Positions 35,128-43,960 of a DNA stretch of 64,000 nucleotides are shown here, piece by piece; positions within the stretch are counted from its first letter, which is position 1; every line of letters starts with the position of its first letter. The notes beneath the pieces were generated by a model. The model was not told where the DNA came from. It was given only the letters and a program-made list of their open reading frames with translations, and ran no database searches. The stretch is from Thermoplasmata archaeon (lineage in GTDB: Archaea > Thermoplasmatota > Thermoplasmata > Lutacidiplasmatales > UBA184): contig DAHVCH010000013.1 in assembly GCA_027314165.1 (NCBI GenBank), forward strand, positions 1-64,000, in the 5' to 3' direction. Made by a program: the position numbers and the translations under genes.

Positions 35128-35705
35128 CGCCGCTCGATGGCGAGGATCTCCTCGTCGCTCCCCGCTCCAGCGTACTCCTCGAGCGGCCCCTCGTTGAGCT
35201 TCAGGAGCCCCGAGCCCCCCGTCAGTCGCAGGAAGTACGTCTCGGCCACTTCGCGCCCGAAGGTGAGGTAGACCGCGGCTCCTAACGCCTCGGCGGTGTT
35301 GAGCTCCCCCAGCCGTCCGTAGTGCTGGGCGTTCGCGGCGAGGAGGAACGGGAGGCGCCGGGCCTCGAGGTGGCGTAGGCTCCTCGACAGAGGCTCCGGG
35401 AAGCCCCCCCGGTCGCCCAGGCGGTTCCAGGAGCAGTCGACCGCGACGATGCCGAGGCGGCTCGCCGCCGCCGCGTCACGGGAGCTCAGGATCCGCGGGC
35501 TGTGAGGGTCCAGCAGGAGGGCGCCCGCGGGAGCACGGTCGTTCACGGCGAGCCCCTTCGCCAGGGAGAGCCGTACGAGGCGTCGGGCCGTGCAGAGCTT
35601 GGGGGAGTCCTCGCACGCGAGGAAGACCCAGAGCCGCGGCCCGGGGACCGAGGGGGTCGCCGGAGGATGCGCTTGGGGCTCAGCGGGGCGCTTCTGCGTG
35701 CTCAC
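35115..35705 (-). CDS. tsr3: rRNA aminocarboxypropyltransferase Tsr3 homologue
   Basis: 196 residues. It shows the Tsr3/DUF367 core: an N-terminal strand LWVFLACEDSPKLCTARRLVR, LDPHSPRILSSRD, IVAVDCSWNRL (typical VDCSW), LPFLLAANAQHYGRLGELNTAEALGAAVY and a C-terminal LxxYAxAxSDEEI. In archaea and eukaryotes this SPOUT-like enzyme transfers an aminocarboxypropyl group from SAM to a uridine of small-subunit rRNA. The start GTG 35705 lies 26 bases inside the end of the aldolase gene, so the two are co-transcribed. The usual KCS-like stretch is replaced by KLCTARR. Confidence 0.85.
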   Translation of the reverse strand: MSTQKRPAEPQAHPPATPSVPGPRLWVFLACEDSPKLCTARRLVRLSLAKGLAVNDRAPAGALLLDPHSPRILSSRDAAAASRLGIVAVDCSWNRLGDRGGFPEPLSRSLRHLEARRLPFLLAANAQHYGRLGELNTAEALGAAVYLTFGREVAETYFLRLTGGSGLLKLNEGPLEEYAGAGSDEEILAIERRYFG

Positions 35706-36651
35706 GGAAGATCGCGTGGACCTGGCGGGTGATCTTGAGGGCGTCCTCGTAGCGGCGCTGCCAGAGGTTGCGGCCAAAGATGATCCCCGTCGCCCCCGCC
35801 GACATCGACGAGCGGACCTTGGTGAGCATCTCCTCATCCCCCATCTTCTCGCCTCCGGAGACGAGCACGAGCGTCCGACCGGCGCACTTGACGACGCGCT
35901 GGAAGGACTCGTCCGGGGAGAGATGGAGGGTGTTGTACGGGCTGGGCGACTCCTTGTCCTTCTCCGAGGGCATGGGATAGTTGACCTTCACGATGTCCGC
36001 GCCGATCTCCTCGGCCACCCGCGCGGCGTACTCGACCGCGTAGAGCGACTCCTTGCCCCCCTTCTTGGAGATGGCCTCGCCTCGGGGATACGCCCAGACG
36101 ATGAGCGGCATTCCGAACCGGTCGCACTCCGCGCGGACCTGGGCGGCCTGCGCCAGGTCGCGGTCCTGGGCGGGGGAGCCGACGTAGACCGTGTAGCCCA
36201 CGCCGTCCGCTCCCAGACGGACCGCGTCCTCCACGGTCGCGGTGAGGGGGGAGAACGCCTGGGCGTCCGACGGCACCGAGGTCTTCCCGTTGATCTTGAG
36301 GATGAGCGGGACGGTCCCGGCGTAGTGGGTCATGAACTTGCGGGCGAGCCCCAGGTGGAGCGCGATGGCCGAGAAGTTCCCCTCCCGGGCGAGCCTCCAC
36401 TGGTAGTCGGGGTCGAGCGAGTCCGGGTTGGCGAAGAAGTCGACCGGCCCGTGCTCGAGCCCCTGGTCGATGGGAAGGACCAGGAGCGTCCCGCCGCCCG
36501 GGCCGTGCTCGTACATCATCCGGGTGAGGCGCACCCTCTTCCCGGGGCTCAGTCCGAGCTCGTCAAAGGACGGTCGGCGGACCGCCGTGGTAGCGGCACC
36601 CTTTTGGAGCGAACTGGGCGAAGCGGTCTTGGGAGCGGTCTCCGCGGACAT
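35680..36651 (-). CDS. Fructose-bisphosphate aldolase, archaeal class I
   Basis: 323 residues, TIM-barrel family of archaeal class I aldolases (DeoC/FbaB type). It has LLVLPIDQGLEHGP near residue 56 and the Schiff-base lysine in ADIVKVNYP (K222). Phosphate-binding loops are seen in LVSGGEK and ATGIIFGRNLWQR near the C-terminus. It cleaves or forms fructose-1,6-bisphosphate in glycolysis/gluconeogenesis. An N-terminal extension of about 28 residues is Ala/Ser-rich. ATG 36651 was taken because a GAGGAA box precedes it, although the frame is open further upstream. Confidence 0.92.
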   Translation of the reverse strand: MSAETAPKTASPSSLQKGAATTAVRRPSFDELGLSPGKRVRLTRMMYEHGPGGGTLLVLPIDQGLEHGPVDFFANPDSLDPDYQWRLAREGNFSAIALHLGLARKFMTHYAGTVPLILKINGKTSVPSDAQAFSPLTATVEDAVRLGADGVGYTVYVGSPAQDRDLAQAAQVRAECDRFGMPLIVWAYPRGEAISKKGGKESLYAVEYAARVAEEIGADIVKVNYPMPSEKDKESPSPYNTLHLSPDESFQRVVKCAGRTLVLVSGGEKMGDEEMLTKVRSSMSAGATGIIFGRNLWQRRYEDALKITRQVHAIFREHAEAPR

Positions 36652-36757
36652 CGGGGGTTCCTCGGAGGTGCGAGCTGTACGGCCTCTTGAGCGTTTGGAC
36701 GCCGAGCGGGGGAGGACCCTAGGGTCCTCCTCCGGCTCAGGCACGAAGGAGTTGGGC

Positions 36758-36795
36758 GCTCAGGCGTACTGGGCGCAGCCGTAGCAGTAGTAGCG
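36758..36795. repeat. Direct repeat copy 1 (zinc-ribbon coding end)
   Basis: 38 bases identical to 38134-38171. They cover the stop and last codons (Arg-Tyr-Tyr-Cys-Tyr-Gly-Cys-Ala-Gln-Tyr-Ala) of two adjacent membrane-protein genes, plus a base or two beyond the stop. This indicates recent duplication or gene conversion of the zinc-ribbon module. Confidence 0.9.
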
Positions 36796-38013
36796 GTTGT
36801 ACTGCGGGACGAAGGTCGTGGGCTTGCCGCACGACTTGCAAGCGGGGGCTCCGCCGGTCGCTGCGGGCGCGGGCGCAGCAGCGGGGGCCGCCGCGGCCGG
36901 TGCAGCGTAGGAGGGCTGGGCCCCGTAGGCGGGCGCGGGCTGGGCAGCGGGAGGCTGCTGGTAGGCCGGCTGCTGCTGGGGTGGAGCCTGGTAGGCCTGC
37001 TGCGCGGGGGGTGCCTGGTACGCCGGGGGCGCCTGATACGCCGGGGGGGCCTGGTACGCCGTCTGGGCGGGGGGCGCACCGTAGGGGGGCGCGGCCGCCG
37101 GGGGCTGGCCGTAGGCGGGCGGAGGGGCCTGGGGGGGAGGCGCCCCGTAGCCGTAGATCGGCTGCGGCGCTGCGACGACCATCATCGGAGCGGCCACCAT
37201 CGTCTGCGGGGTGAAGCCCTGCTTCAGCTTCGCCTCGATCTTCCCGTAGTCGATGAACAGGAAGATCGTGCCGATCCAGAAGAGCAGGAGGATCGCCCCG
37301 ATCTTCAGGCGAGGCTCTGCGTAGCGGTCCTTGGCCCGGAGGTTCCCGAGGACGTTCCCGATGAACCCGAGGAAGAGGAGCAGACCGCCGCCGCCAGTGA
37401 GCGCGGTGGCCGTCACCACGGCCGCGATGTAGGAGTTGTAGCAGCCGGTGAAGACGGCGGAGGTGGCGTTCAGGCAGTTGATGAAGGTCAGGATGTACGT
37501 CGCGCTGAGCACGTTGCCGGCCAGCAGCAGCACGGCGCCGATGACCCCGAGGAGCGAGAGCAACGAGGCGGTCGAGAAGTGCGACTCGACCGTCTTGAGC
37601 TTCGAGAACCCGAGGAAGACGAAGAGGAAGGCGAGGAGCATGACGGCGGGTCCTGCCGCCCCTAGACCCAGGTAGGCGTAGATCAGGCCGGCCGAGATGT
37701 TGACGGAGGTCGACCCTCCTGTTGCGAGGAGCGCGTTGACCTCAGCCGTGGCGATGGCCGGGCCGATGATGGCCGAGTTCACAACCCCCGCGATGAGGGA
37801 GATGATGCCGCCCAGGATCCCAAGGAGGTATCCGAGCTTGAGCTTCTGGACGCCCGCCAGGTCGGTGGCGAACTGCCCCGGAGCGGCGGTAGGAGGAGCC
37901 ACCGCCATCGGGGCCGTCGGAGCTGCGGGCTGGCCCCAGGCGGGCGGGGCTTGTCCGTAGGCTGGAGCTGGAGCGCCGTAGGGCGATTGTCCCGGGGGTG
38001 GTTGCGCGGCCAT
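36760..38013 (-). CDS. Multi-TM protein with Pro/Tyr/Ala-rich tail and C-terminal zinc ribbon
   Basis: 417 residues. A low-complexity N-terminus (APAPAYGQAPPAWG type) is followed by about five membrane helices over residues 60-270. Their layout is reminiscent of archaeal DUF973-like proteins. A repetitive tail of about 120 residues is built of AYQAPP units, and a zinc ribbon ends the protein (CKSC then CYGCAQYA). ATG 38013 was chosen because the TATA box lies at 38041-38047; an upstream start would precede it. It probably senses or scaffolds at the membrane; no function is known. A paralogous architecture lies immediately upstream. Confidence 0.8.
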   Translation of the reverse strand: MAAQPPPGQSPYGAPAPAYGQAPPAWGQPAAPTAPMAVAPPTAAPGQFATDLAGVQKLKLGYLLGILGGIISLIAGVVNSAIIGPAIATAEVNALLATGGSTSVNISAGLIYAYLGLGAAGPAVMLLAFLFVFLGFSKLKTVESHFSTASLLSLLGVIGAVLLLAGNVLSATYILTFINCLNATSAVFTGCYNSYIAAVVTATALTGGGGLLLFLGFIGNVLGNLRAKDRYAEPRLKIGAILLLFWIGTIFLFIDYGKIEAKLKQGFTPQTMVAAPMMVVAAPQPIYGYGAPPPQAPPPAYGQPPAAAPPYGAPPAQTAYQAPPAYQAPPAYQAPPAQQAYQAPPQQQPAYQQPPAAQPAPAYGAQPSYAAPAAAAPAAAPAPAATGGAPACKSCGKPTTFVPQYNRYYCYGCAQYA

Positions 38014-38040
38014 GTATGGGGACGCGACATTCGACCTAGG

Positions 38041-38047
38041 ATAAAAA
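38041..38047 (-). promoter_or_regulatory. TATA box for the 36760 gene
   Basis: Reads TTTTTAT on the minus strand, 28-34 bases before ATG 38013, implying a leaderless transcript. Confidence 0.7.
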
Positions 38048-38133
38048 GGGCTCGACATCCATCGAGGGGAATGTTGCGACCGGGGGGGTGGTTACGCGCC
38101 GCTCCGGAGGCCCGCCCCACGAGGGCCGGCCAG

Positions 38134-38171
38134 GCTCAGGCGTACTGGGCGCAGCCGTAGCAGTAGTAGCG
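38134..38171. repeat. Direct repeat copy 2 (zinc-ribbon coding end)
   Basis: Identical over 38 bases to 36758-36795. The similarity of the two genes falls off quickly outside the ribbon module. Confidence 0.9.
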
Positions 38172-39032
38172 CCCGTACGGGGCGACCCAGGTGGTAGGCT
38201 TGCCGCAACTGCGGCATGAGGGCGCCCCAGGGGTGGGAGCCGGCGTCGGCCCAGGGTTGGGGGTCGGGTTAGGGTTGTACGTCGCGAAGGTGGGGGGGGA
38301 GGAGGGCGCGGCCTGCGGGGGCGGCGACGGCGCGGGCGAAGGGGCGTACGCCGGCGGCGCGGCGTAGCTTTGGGCCGGGGGCGCGGCGGGAGCGGTGGGG
38401 TAGGGCTGGGCGGCGGGATAGTTCTGCGGAGGAGAAGCGTACGGGCCCTGCGGTCCGGCCATGGGCGCGGACGCATACGGCTGACCCTGGGCCCCCGGGT
38501 ACTGGGCCGGCGCCTGGCCGGACTGGGGGTAGGGGGCCTGCTGGACCACCGGGGCCTGGGCGACGCCCCCCTGGCCCTGCTGCCAGGTGATCAGGGGCTC
38601 CATCTTCAGGTGGAGGACCAGGAGGAGGATCCCGACGATGACCCCGCCCAGCAGGAGGTTGAGCAGCGCCCAGAGGAAGGACTTCTCCTTCACCGTCTGG
38701 AACTGCCCTGCGTCCAGGGCTGCGCGGAGCTGAGGGACGATCATGAACCGGGTCAGGAGGTCGAACACGGCGAAGAGGAGCAGCGGCGCCGCGATGACGT
38801 AGGCGTCGGTCTCGCACCCGATCAGGACCTGACAGGCGGGGTTCGTCATGGCGAGGGCGATCTCGGCGACGGCGGCGAGCGCCCATAGGATGCCGAACAC
38901 CAGCGACAGGATCTTCGTGAGGTCCAAGAACGACCGGGACGAGGCGAGCTCCGGGGGCTCCGCCGGAGCTTCCATGGTCGGTGGAGCCCCGTAGGCCGGT
39001 GCGGGCGGAGGGGCGTAAGGACCCGCTTGCAA
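38136..39032 (-). CDS. Multi-TM protein with Pro/Ala/Tyr-rich tail and C-terminal zinc ribbon (paralogous module)
   Basis: 298 residues. A short Pro/Tyr-rich N-terminus is followed by about three or four membrane helices (residues 35-160), a low-complexity tail and the same terminal zinc ribbon as its neighbour (CRSC, CYGCAQYA). The membrane parts differ from the neighbour, so the shared ribbon is a module rather than whole-gene duplication. The start is TTG 39032, placed by a TATA box at 39066-39073; the first in-frame ATG is at 38978. Function unknown. Confidence 0.75.
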   Translation of the reverse strand: MQAGPYAPPPAPAYGAPPTMEAPAEPPELASSRSFLDLTKILSLVFGILWALAAVAEIALAMTNPACQVLIGCETDAYVIAAPLLLFAVFDLLTRFMIVPQLRAALDAGQFQTVKEKSFLWALLNLLLGGVIVGILLLVLHLKMEPLITWQQGQGGVAQAPVVQQAPYPQSGQAPAQYPGAQGQPYASAPMAGPQGPYASPPQNYPAAQPYPTAPAAPPAQSYAAPPAYAPSPAPSPPPQAAPSSPPTFATYNPNPTPNPGPTPAPTPGAPSCRSCGKPTTWVAPYGRYYCYGCAQYA

Positions 39033-39065
39033 TTCCCCTCGAGAGCGCGACGGACCAGAGGTCCC

Positions 39066-39073
39066 CTATAAAG
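39066..39073 (-). promoter_or_regulatory. TATA box for the 38136 gene
   Basis: Reads TTTATAGG on the minus strand, about 35-40 bases before TTG 39032. Confidence 0.65.
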
Positions 39074-39112
39074 GCTTCGAGAGAAAACGCGTCGTCACAT
39101 CGAGGAGGACCA

Positions 39113-39121
39113 AGATACATA
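39113..39121 (+). promoter_or_regulatory. Possible TATA box for CDF paralogue B
   Basis: AGATACATA lies about 98 bases before GTG 39215, which would leave a leader of about 70 bases. Confidence 0.4.
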
Positions 39122-39214
39122 TGCTCCTCCGGCGCATTCTTCACCTCCAGGACCCGGGGCCGCTCAGGACCCTCGGGTCGGGGGCCGTATCGGGAACGCG
39201 GGGGACCGAACACT

Positions 39215-40255
39215 GTGCGCACGAGCAACATTGTGGTGGTGACCCTTGGTCTCGACGCGATCTTCTTCGCGGTGAACTTCCTGGTCTTCCTTTCCGGGGG
39301 TAGCCGGGCCGTCCTCTCCCAGGCGGTCTCCACGGTGACCGATCTCATCGGCAGCGTGATGATCCTCTGGGGCCAGCTGGCCGCGGACCTCCCCGCGACG
39401 GCGAAGCACCCCTTCGGGCGGGGGAAGGAGCGGTTCTTCTGGGCCTACAGCGCGGGGCTCGTCACCTTCTCTCTCGCGGGCGGGCTGGTCTTGCTGGAAG
39501 GCATCGAACAGGCCCTGGACCCTCGCACGGTGACCGACCTCGGCACCGGTATCCTCACCGTGGGGGGAACGTTCCTCGCCAGCCTGGGGAGCCTGCTCGT
39601 CGTCCTGCTCGAGCTTCGGAAGGACCGCAGGAGCGTTCACCAGCTCCTGGCCTCGAGCCACCAGGGCGTGAAGACGATCTTCCTGCAGGACGTGGTGAGC
39701 CTCGCCGGAGCAGGGGTCGCGCTCGCCGGCATCGCCATCGTGCGGTACACGGGCCCTCCATCGGTCGACGGTCTGTCTGCCGCCGTGGTGGGCGCGTTGC
39801 TGCTCTACACCGGCTTCGCCCTCGCCGCAGAGGGGAGGGAGTTCCTCGTGGGCAGGGCCGTCGGGGAGGAGGAGGGGCGGGCGATCCTCTCCCTCGTCGA
39901 GAGGTACCCCTACGTGCGGCACGTCCTCGGGATGCAGAGCATGGTCCTCAGCCCCGACGACCGGCTCGTCGTCCTCCGAGTGAACTTCATGGACGAGATG
40001 AACACCGACGACGTCGAGATGCACATCGACCAGCTGCGGAGGTTCGTGACCGGGGAGTTCCCGCTGGTCAAGCACCTCATCATCGAGCCGGTGCGCGCCG
40101 CCGGAGAGGACCTCGTGATGGACGAGCGGACCTCCCCGCAGGAGGTCCACGGTCCGCCCTTCGCCCCCGACCCGCTCACGGCGGGGCGAGGGCCGGCGGG
40201 TGCGCCGCCCGTGCGGCACGACGAGCACGGCTCAAACGGAGCCAGGTCAGCGTGA
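39215..40255 (+). CDS. Cation diffusion facilitator family transporter (paralogue B)
   Basis: 346 residues, close paralogue of the protein at 28630. They share HPFGRGKERFFWAYSAG, the six-helix layout, QGVKT(V/I)FLQD in helix 5 and a C-terminal domain with VLRVNFMD and VEMHIDQ. As in the paralogue, helix 2 has S-x-x-x-D and helix 5 lacks the usual His, so the standard zinc site is not complete. GTG 39215 starts with Met-Arg-Thr like paralogue A and has a GGGGGA run upstream. The last 80 bases overlap the convergent MFS gene. Confidence 0.88.
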   Translation: MRTSNIVVVTLGLDAIFFAVNFLVFLSGGSRAVLSQAVSTVTDLIGSVMILWGQLAADLPATAKHPFGRGKERFFWAYSAGLVTFSLAGGLVLLEGIEQALDPRTVTDLGTGILTVGGTFLASLGSLLVVLLELRKDRRSVHQLLASSHQGVKTIFLQDVVSLAGAGVALAGIAIVRYTGPPSVDGLSAAVVGALLLYTGFALAAEGREFLVGRAVGEEEGRAILSLVERYPYVRHVLGMQSMVLSPDDRLVVLRVNFMDEMNTDDVEMHIDQLRRFVTGEFPLVKHLIIEPVRAAGEDLVMDERTSPQEVHGPPFAPDPLTAGRGPAGAPPVRHDEHGSNGARSA

Positions 40256-41492
40256 CCAAGAACGCGGCGATGAGGGCGAAGAAGAGCACGATGCCGCGGT
40301 TCCCGAGCCACGTGAAGAGCCCGCTCGAGAGCGAGATCCCGACGAACATCCCCGCCGCGATCATGAGGGTGTAGAGACCCATCGTCGTGCCACGACTGAT
40401 CTTCTTGGACAGGTCGGCGAGCGCGGCGAGCGAAGAGGGGCCGAAGGCCAGCGCCGCGAGGGCGCTCACTCCGAGTCCCGCGACGGCAGGGTAGCCGATG
40501 TAGGTCGGACTTAGGCCGTTGTTCCAGGCGATGATGCTCCCGAAGAGGAGGATCCCCAGGAACCCCGCGATCCCCACGCCCATGAGAGGCGCGCGCCCGC
40601 GACGGTCCGCCATCCGGCCGTAGAGCGGCTGGGTGAAGAGGAGGAGCGAGCCGCCCACGGCGACCGCGACCCCGAGCTCCCACGGGTGAAGCCCGATCTG
40701 CTTGCTCGTCGCCGCCGTCCCGAGGAAGGTGAAGAGGGCCCCGAGGAGCATGTAGATCGTCGCCCACGGCAGGACGACGAGGAGGATGTCGGGGTCCAGG
40801 ACCGCGGCCCGGAACCGGGAGAGGTCGAAGAAGTGCGAGCCACGACGCTCGACGACCCCCCGAGCCCGGAGAAGGACCAGGAGCAGCGCGACGGCCACGG
40901 CCACGGCCCCCACCAGGAAGGTGGGCGCGAGCCGTTCGGGGTGGAGGCCGCTTGCGTCGAGCAGGCTCACGAAGATGTATCCCACCGAGAAGCCCAGGAT
41001 CCATCCGAAGAGGTTCACGGCGTCGAAGACCCCCATCTCCGCGCCCCGCTCCTGCGCCGGCGTCGCGTCCCCGATGATCGCGAGCGAGGAGGCGAGGATC
41101 GCTCCGCTCGACAGTCCGAAGAGTCCGGAGAGGAGGGCCTGGACCCAGACGTCACGGTTGGTCGCCATCAGCACGAGCAGGACCGCACCCAGCGCCAGGC
41201 CGGCGCGGAGGACGGGGAAGCGCCCGACGTCGTCAGCCGCGAGACCGGACCACAGCACCGTGGACATCTCGATGAGCGGCGAGGCGGCCGCCGCGAGTCC
41301 CACCGTCGCGACGCTGTTCGACTGCCCCGCGCTGAGGTAGAACGCGAAGATGCTGACCGTGATCCCGAACCCGAAACGGATGAACAGCGTCGCCAGGAAC
41401 ACCATCGGGAGCAGGCGACGGACCTCGGGCGTCGCGGAGGGGACGCCCGCGCCCCCGGCGGGGGACGGAGCGGAGGGAGGGGTGGGCTTCAC
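40176..41492 (-). CDS. Major facilitator superfamily transporter
   Basis: 438 residues with about 12 membrane helices in two halves of six and a charged central loop (about residues 195-225). The family loop motif appears as GLAADDVGRFPVL after helix 2 and GRMADRRGRAPLM in the second half. It is probably a proton-driven efflux pump or sugar/drug transporter, but the substrate is unknown. GTG 41492 overlaps the stop of the glyoxalase-type gene by four bases (GTGA), so the two form an operon. The 3' end overlaps CDF paralogue B by 80 bases. Confidence 0.88.
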   Translation of the reverse strand: MKPTPPSAPSPAGGAGVPSATPEVRRLLPMVFLATLFIRFGFGITVSIFAFYLSAGQSNSVATVGLAAAASPLIEMSTVLWSGLAADDVGRFPVLRAGLALGAVLLVLMATNRDVWVQALLSGLFGLSSGAILASSLAIIGDATPAQERGAEMGVFDAVNLFGWILGFSVGYIFVSLLDASGLHPERLAPTFLVGAVAVAVALLLVLLRARGVVERRGSHFFDLSRFRAAVLDPDILLVVLPWATIYMLLGALFTFLGTAATSKQIGLHPWELGVAVAVGGSLLLFTQPLYGRMADRRGRAPLMGVGIAGFLGILLFGSIIAWNNGLSPTYIGYPAVAGLGVSALAALAFGPSSLAALADLSKKISRGTTMGLYTLMIAAGMFVGISLSSGLFTWLGNRGIVLFFALIAAFLVTLTWLRLSRARRAARAAHPPALAPP

Positions 41493-41887
41493 CGGCCCTG
41501 TGTGGCGGACCCGGGGCGCTCGAGCAGCTCGATCCAGATGCCGTTGGGGTCGTTCACGAAGGCGATGCGGTTGGAGCTTCCCTTCAGCGAGTAGGGCGCC
41601 CTCGCGACCTTCGCGCCGTGGGCCTGGAGGTCCCGCATCGCCGCATCCAGATCCGGGACCTCGAAGGCCAGGTGGTCCAGCTGGTCGCCCTCGGCGAGAT
41701 CCTTCTTCTCCTTCCACCACGTAAGCTCGATGCGCATCCCCGAGAGCGGGTCGCGGACGAAGGCGATCTCGGCGCGGTTCTCAGGGATCTCCCGTCGCCG
41801 CTCGAGCTCAAGCCCGAGGGCCTGGGTGTAGAACCTCACGCTCTCGTCCATGTCGCGGACCGTGACGGACGTGTGGGAGAACCTCAC
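41489..41887 (-). CDS. Glyoxalase I-type VOC enzyme
   Basis: 132 residues, the usual size for single-chain glyoxalase I. The two beta-alpha-beta modules carry the four metal ligands in the expected places: H5 (FSHTSV), E54 (RIELTW), H72 (LDHLAF) and E120 (IWIELLE). Such enzymes convert the methylglyoxal-thiol adduct to lactoyl-thiol; in archaea the thiol cofactor may differ from glutathione. It is co-transcribed with an MFS transporter, which might export a detoxification product (inference). Confidence 0.85.
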   Translation of the reverse strand: MRFSHTSVTVRDMDESVRFYTQALGLELERRREIPENRAEIAFVRDPLSGMRIELTWWKEKKDLAEGDQLDHLAFEVPDLDAAMRDLQAHGAKVARAPYSLKGSSNRIAFVNDPNGIWIELLERPGSATQGR

Positions 41888-42133
41888 GAGGACGGCCAGC
41901 CGGAGGTGCGGCTAATACCTTTCTCCCGTTCCTGCCGGGCCGCCGCGCGTTCCGGCGAGCCCGGGGCGGAGCGGGAGCCCGTCGGCGCGGGAAAGGCCCG
42001 GACCCAGAGCCCGAGCCGCGGGCCCTGGGACGGCGTCCTGAGATGGGCGCAGGTCCTCCGCGCGCTTGGGAGCACCCAGGCCCTCGACGACCGGCCCTGC
42101 GGAGTTGACCCCCGCGGACCGGACGACCCCGGC

Positions 42134-43909
42134 CTAGGGGTGCGCGAAGATGAACCGCCGCGCGGCCGCCGCGTCCGGAGGCTGGGGGTCCGCTCGCGCG
42201 AACCCGAACCGTTCGAACTGGAAGATGTCTCCCTCCTTCGCGGACGCGAGCGCCGCCTCGCCCTTCCCGAGCAGGTGGGGGTCGTCGAGCGTGAAGACGT
42301 CGACCGTCACCGCTCCCGGAGCGGCCACCCACTGGATCCTCGGAAGAGGCTTGTTCGGTCGGTCGGTGAAACGGGCCACCACCTCGGGGGCCGCGTTGGG
42401 GCCGCCCGGCCCTGGCTCGGAGGCCGGGAGCGCCGGGGGCAACTGGACGTTGAGGAGGTCCTTCAGCCGGATCTCCTTGCCCGCGTTCTTCAGGAGGTCC
42501 GTCTCTGGAAGGAAGAACAGGTCGGAGAGCGCCACCTCACGCTCCCCCATCTCCGGGCGCTCCGGATGGTTGGCCAATCTGGCCGTCCGAAGGTCCGTCG
42601 GCATCCCCTCGACCCTCAGCCGCCGGGGCGAGGGCACGAAGGAGCGCCGCGCGGTGGTCGGGTCCAAGAGCCGGCGGTTCTCGGCGTAGAGCGTCTCGGC
42701 GGGGACCTCGATGTCGGCCTGGGAAAGCCCGAAGGAGAGGATGAACTGGCGGATCGCTTCCGGACGTATCCCTCTCCGCGCGAGGGAGGAGAGGCTCCAG
42801 GTCCTGGGGTCGGCCCAGCCGTCGTACGCGCCGCTCTTGACGTCCTTGTAGGACTTGCTCTTGGAGATCTTGGTCTCCCGGATCCGAAGGAGCCCCCAGT
42901 GGAGGAAGGTGGGGCCCTTGAGGCCGAGGGCGCTCCAGAGCGCCTCCTCCATCATGTCCTCGATGATGAGCTCCTTGCCCCGGATGACGTGGGTGATCCC
43001 GAGGAGGACGTCGTCGATCGCGAAGGCGTACTCGAGCATCGGCCACACTCGGTACTTCTTGCCCACACGGGGGTGGTCGAAGTCGCTGATCCGGAAGAGC
43101 ACGCGGTCGCGGAACGCGGGGTTGGGGTGCCCCATGTCCGTCTTGACCCGCACCACGGCCTCTCCCGGCTCGTAGCGCCCGCCGAGCATCCCGACCCACT
43201 GCTCTCTCTGCCAGGTCGGTTCCCGGTCCCGCTCGCCGCAGGCGACCCCCGCCTCCCGGTTCTTGCGCAGGAGCTCGGCCGGACAGGTGCAGACGTAGGC
43301 GGCTCCCAGGTCGAGCAGCCGGGGGACGTCCCGGTAGTAGAGCTCGAGACGGTCCGACTTGTAGTAGATCGCGTCCGGTCGGATGCCGGCGGCCTCCATG
43401 TCCCGCAGGATGAGGTCGTAGGACTCGAGGACCGGCCGCTTCTCTTCGGAACCCACCGTGTCGTCGAAGACCAGGTAGAACTTTCCATGGTACCTTCGAC
43501 GGTACTCCTCGTTCACGAAGAGCCCCCGCGCGTTGCCGATGTGGAGGGAGCCGGACGGGAACGGGGCCAGCCGGAGGACGACCTTCCCCTCCTCCCCCCC
43601 GGGAAGCGGGGGAAGCCCGTGCTCCTTCTCGTGCTGGGCCTCCGCCTCCTTCCGCGCCGCGCTGACGGGGATCGGCCCTCCGAGCTCGTCGAGCCGCGCT
43701 TTCCGGCCCTCGGCGGGGATGGCGGCGACCTCGTCCACGACCTCCCGTACGATCGCACCCACCTCCGCGCGGTGCGGGCGGAGCGACGCGTCGGCGCCGA
43801 GCATCCCTCCTAGGACGCTCTCGACGCGGGGCACCCCGCCGTGGCGCAGCGCGTTCTCCAGGGCCAGGCGGAGCGCGCGGTCACGGACCGGCGCGGGATC
43901 GAAGACCAT
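42134..43909 (-). CDS. gltX: Glutamyl-tRNA synthetase, archaeal type
   Basis: 591 residues. An N-terminal helical region of about 110 residues precedes the catalytic core, with the HIGH motif PFPSGSLHIGN (about 116-126) and the KMSKS motif ISKSK (348-352). The C-terminal part is the beta-barrel anticodon-binding domain of the archaeal GluRS/eukaryotic GlnRS class. It charges tRNA-Glu and probably also tRNA-Gln, as in archaea that use the amidotransferase route. ATG 43909 was chosen over an in-frame TTG 12 bases upstream. A CTCP segment near 207 may contribute to a metal site. Confidence 0.94.
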   Translation of the reverse strand: MVFDPAPVRDRALRLALENALRHGGVPRVESVLGGMLGADASLRPHRAEVGAIVREVVDEVAAIPAEGRKARLDELGGPIPVSAARKEAEAQHEKEHGLPPLPGGEEGKVVLRLAPFPSGSLHIGNARGLFVNEEYRRRYHGKFYLVFDDTVGSEEKRPVLESYDLILRDMEAAGIRPDAIYYKSDRLELYYRDVPRLLDLGAAYVCTCPAELLRKNREAGVACGERDREPTWQREQWVGMLGGRYEPGEAVVRVKTDMGHPNPAFRDRVLFRISDFDHPRVGKKYRVWPMLEYAFAIDDVLLGITHVIRGKELIIEDMMEEALWSALGLKGPTFLHWGLLRIRETKISKSKSYKDVKSGAYDGWADPRTWSLSSLARRGIRPEAIRQFILSFGLSQADIEVPAETLYAENRRLLDPTTARRSFVPSPRRLRVEGMPTDLRTARLANHPERPEMGEREVALSDLFFLPETDLLKNAGKEIRLKDLLNVQLPPALPASEPGPGGPNAAPEVVARFTDRPNKPLPRIQWVAAPGAVTVDVFTLDDPHLLGKGEAALASAKEGDIFQFERFGFARADPQPPDAAAARRFIFAHP

Positions 43910-43960
43910 GATGGCGGGCAAGGGCCCCCTCCCAAAAGGATGCGTGAGCGGAGGCAGGTC

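Noticed and set aside
36900-37150. Tandem GC-rich repeats considered as a DNA-level repeat element
   Set aside because: They are codon repeats for AYQAPP-type units in the tail of the membrane protein at 36760.
41618-43813. A 731-codon plus-strand frame opposite GluRS
   Set aside because: GluRS with intact HIGH and KMSKS motifs occupies the other strand; this frame has no recognisable motif.
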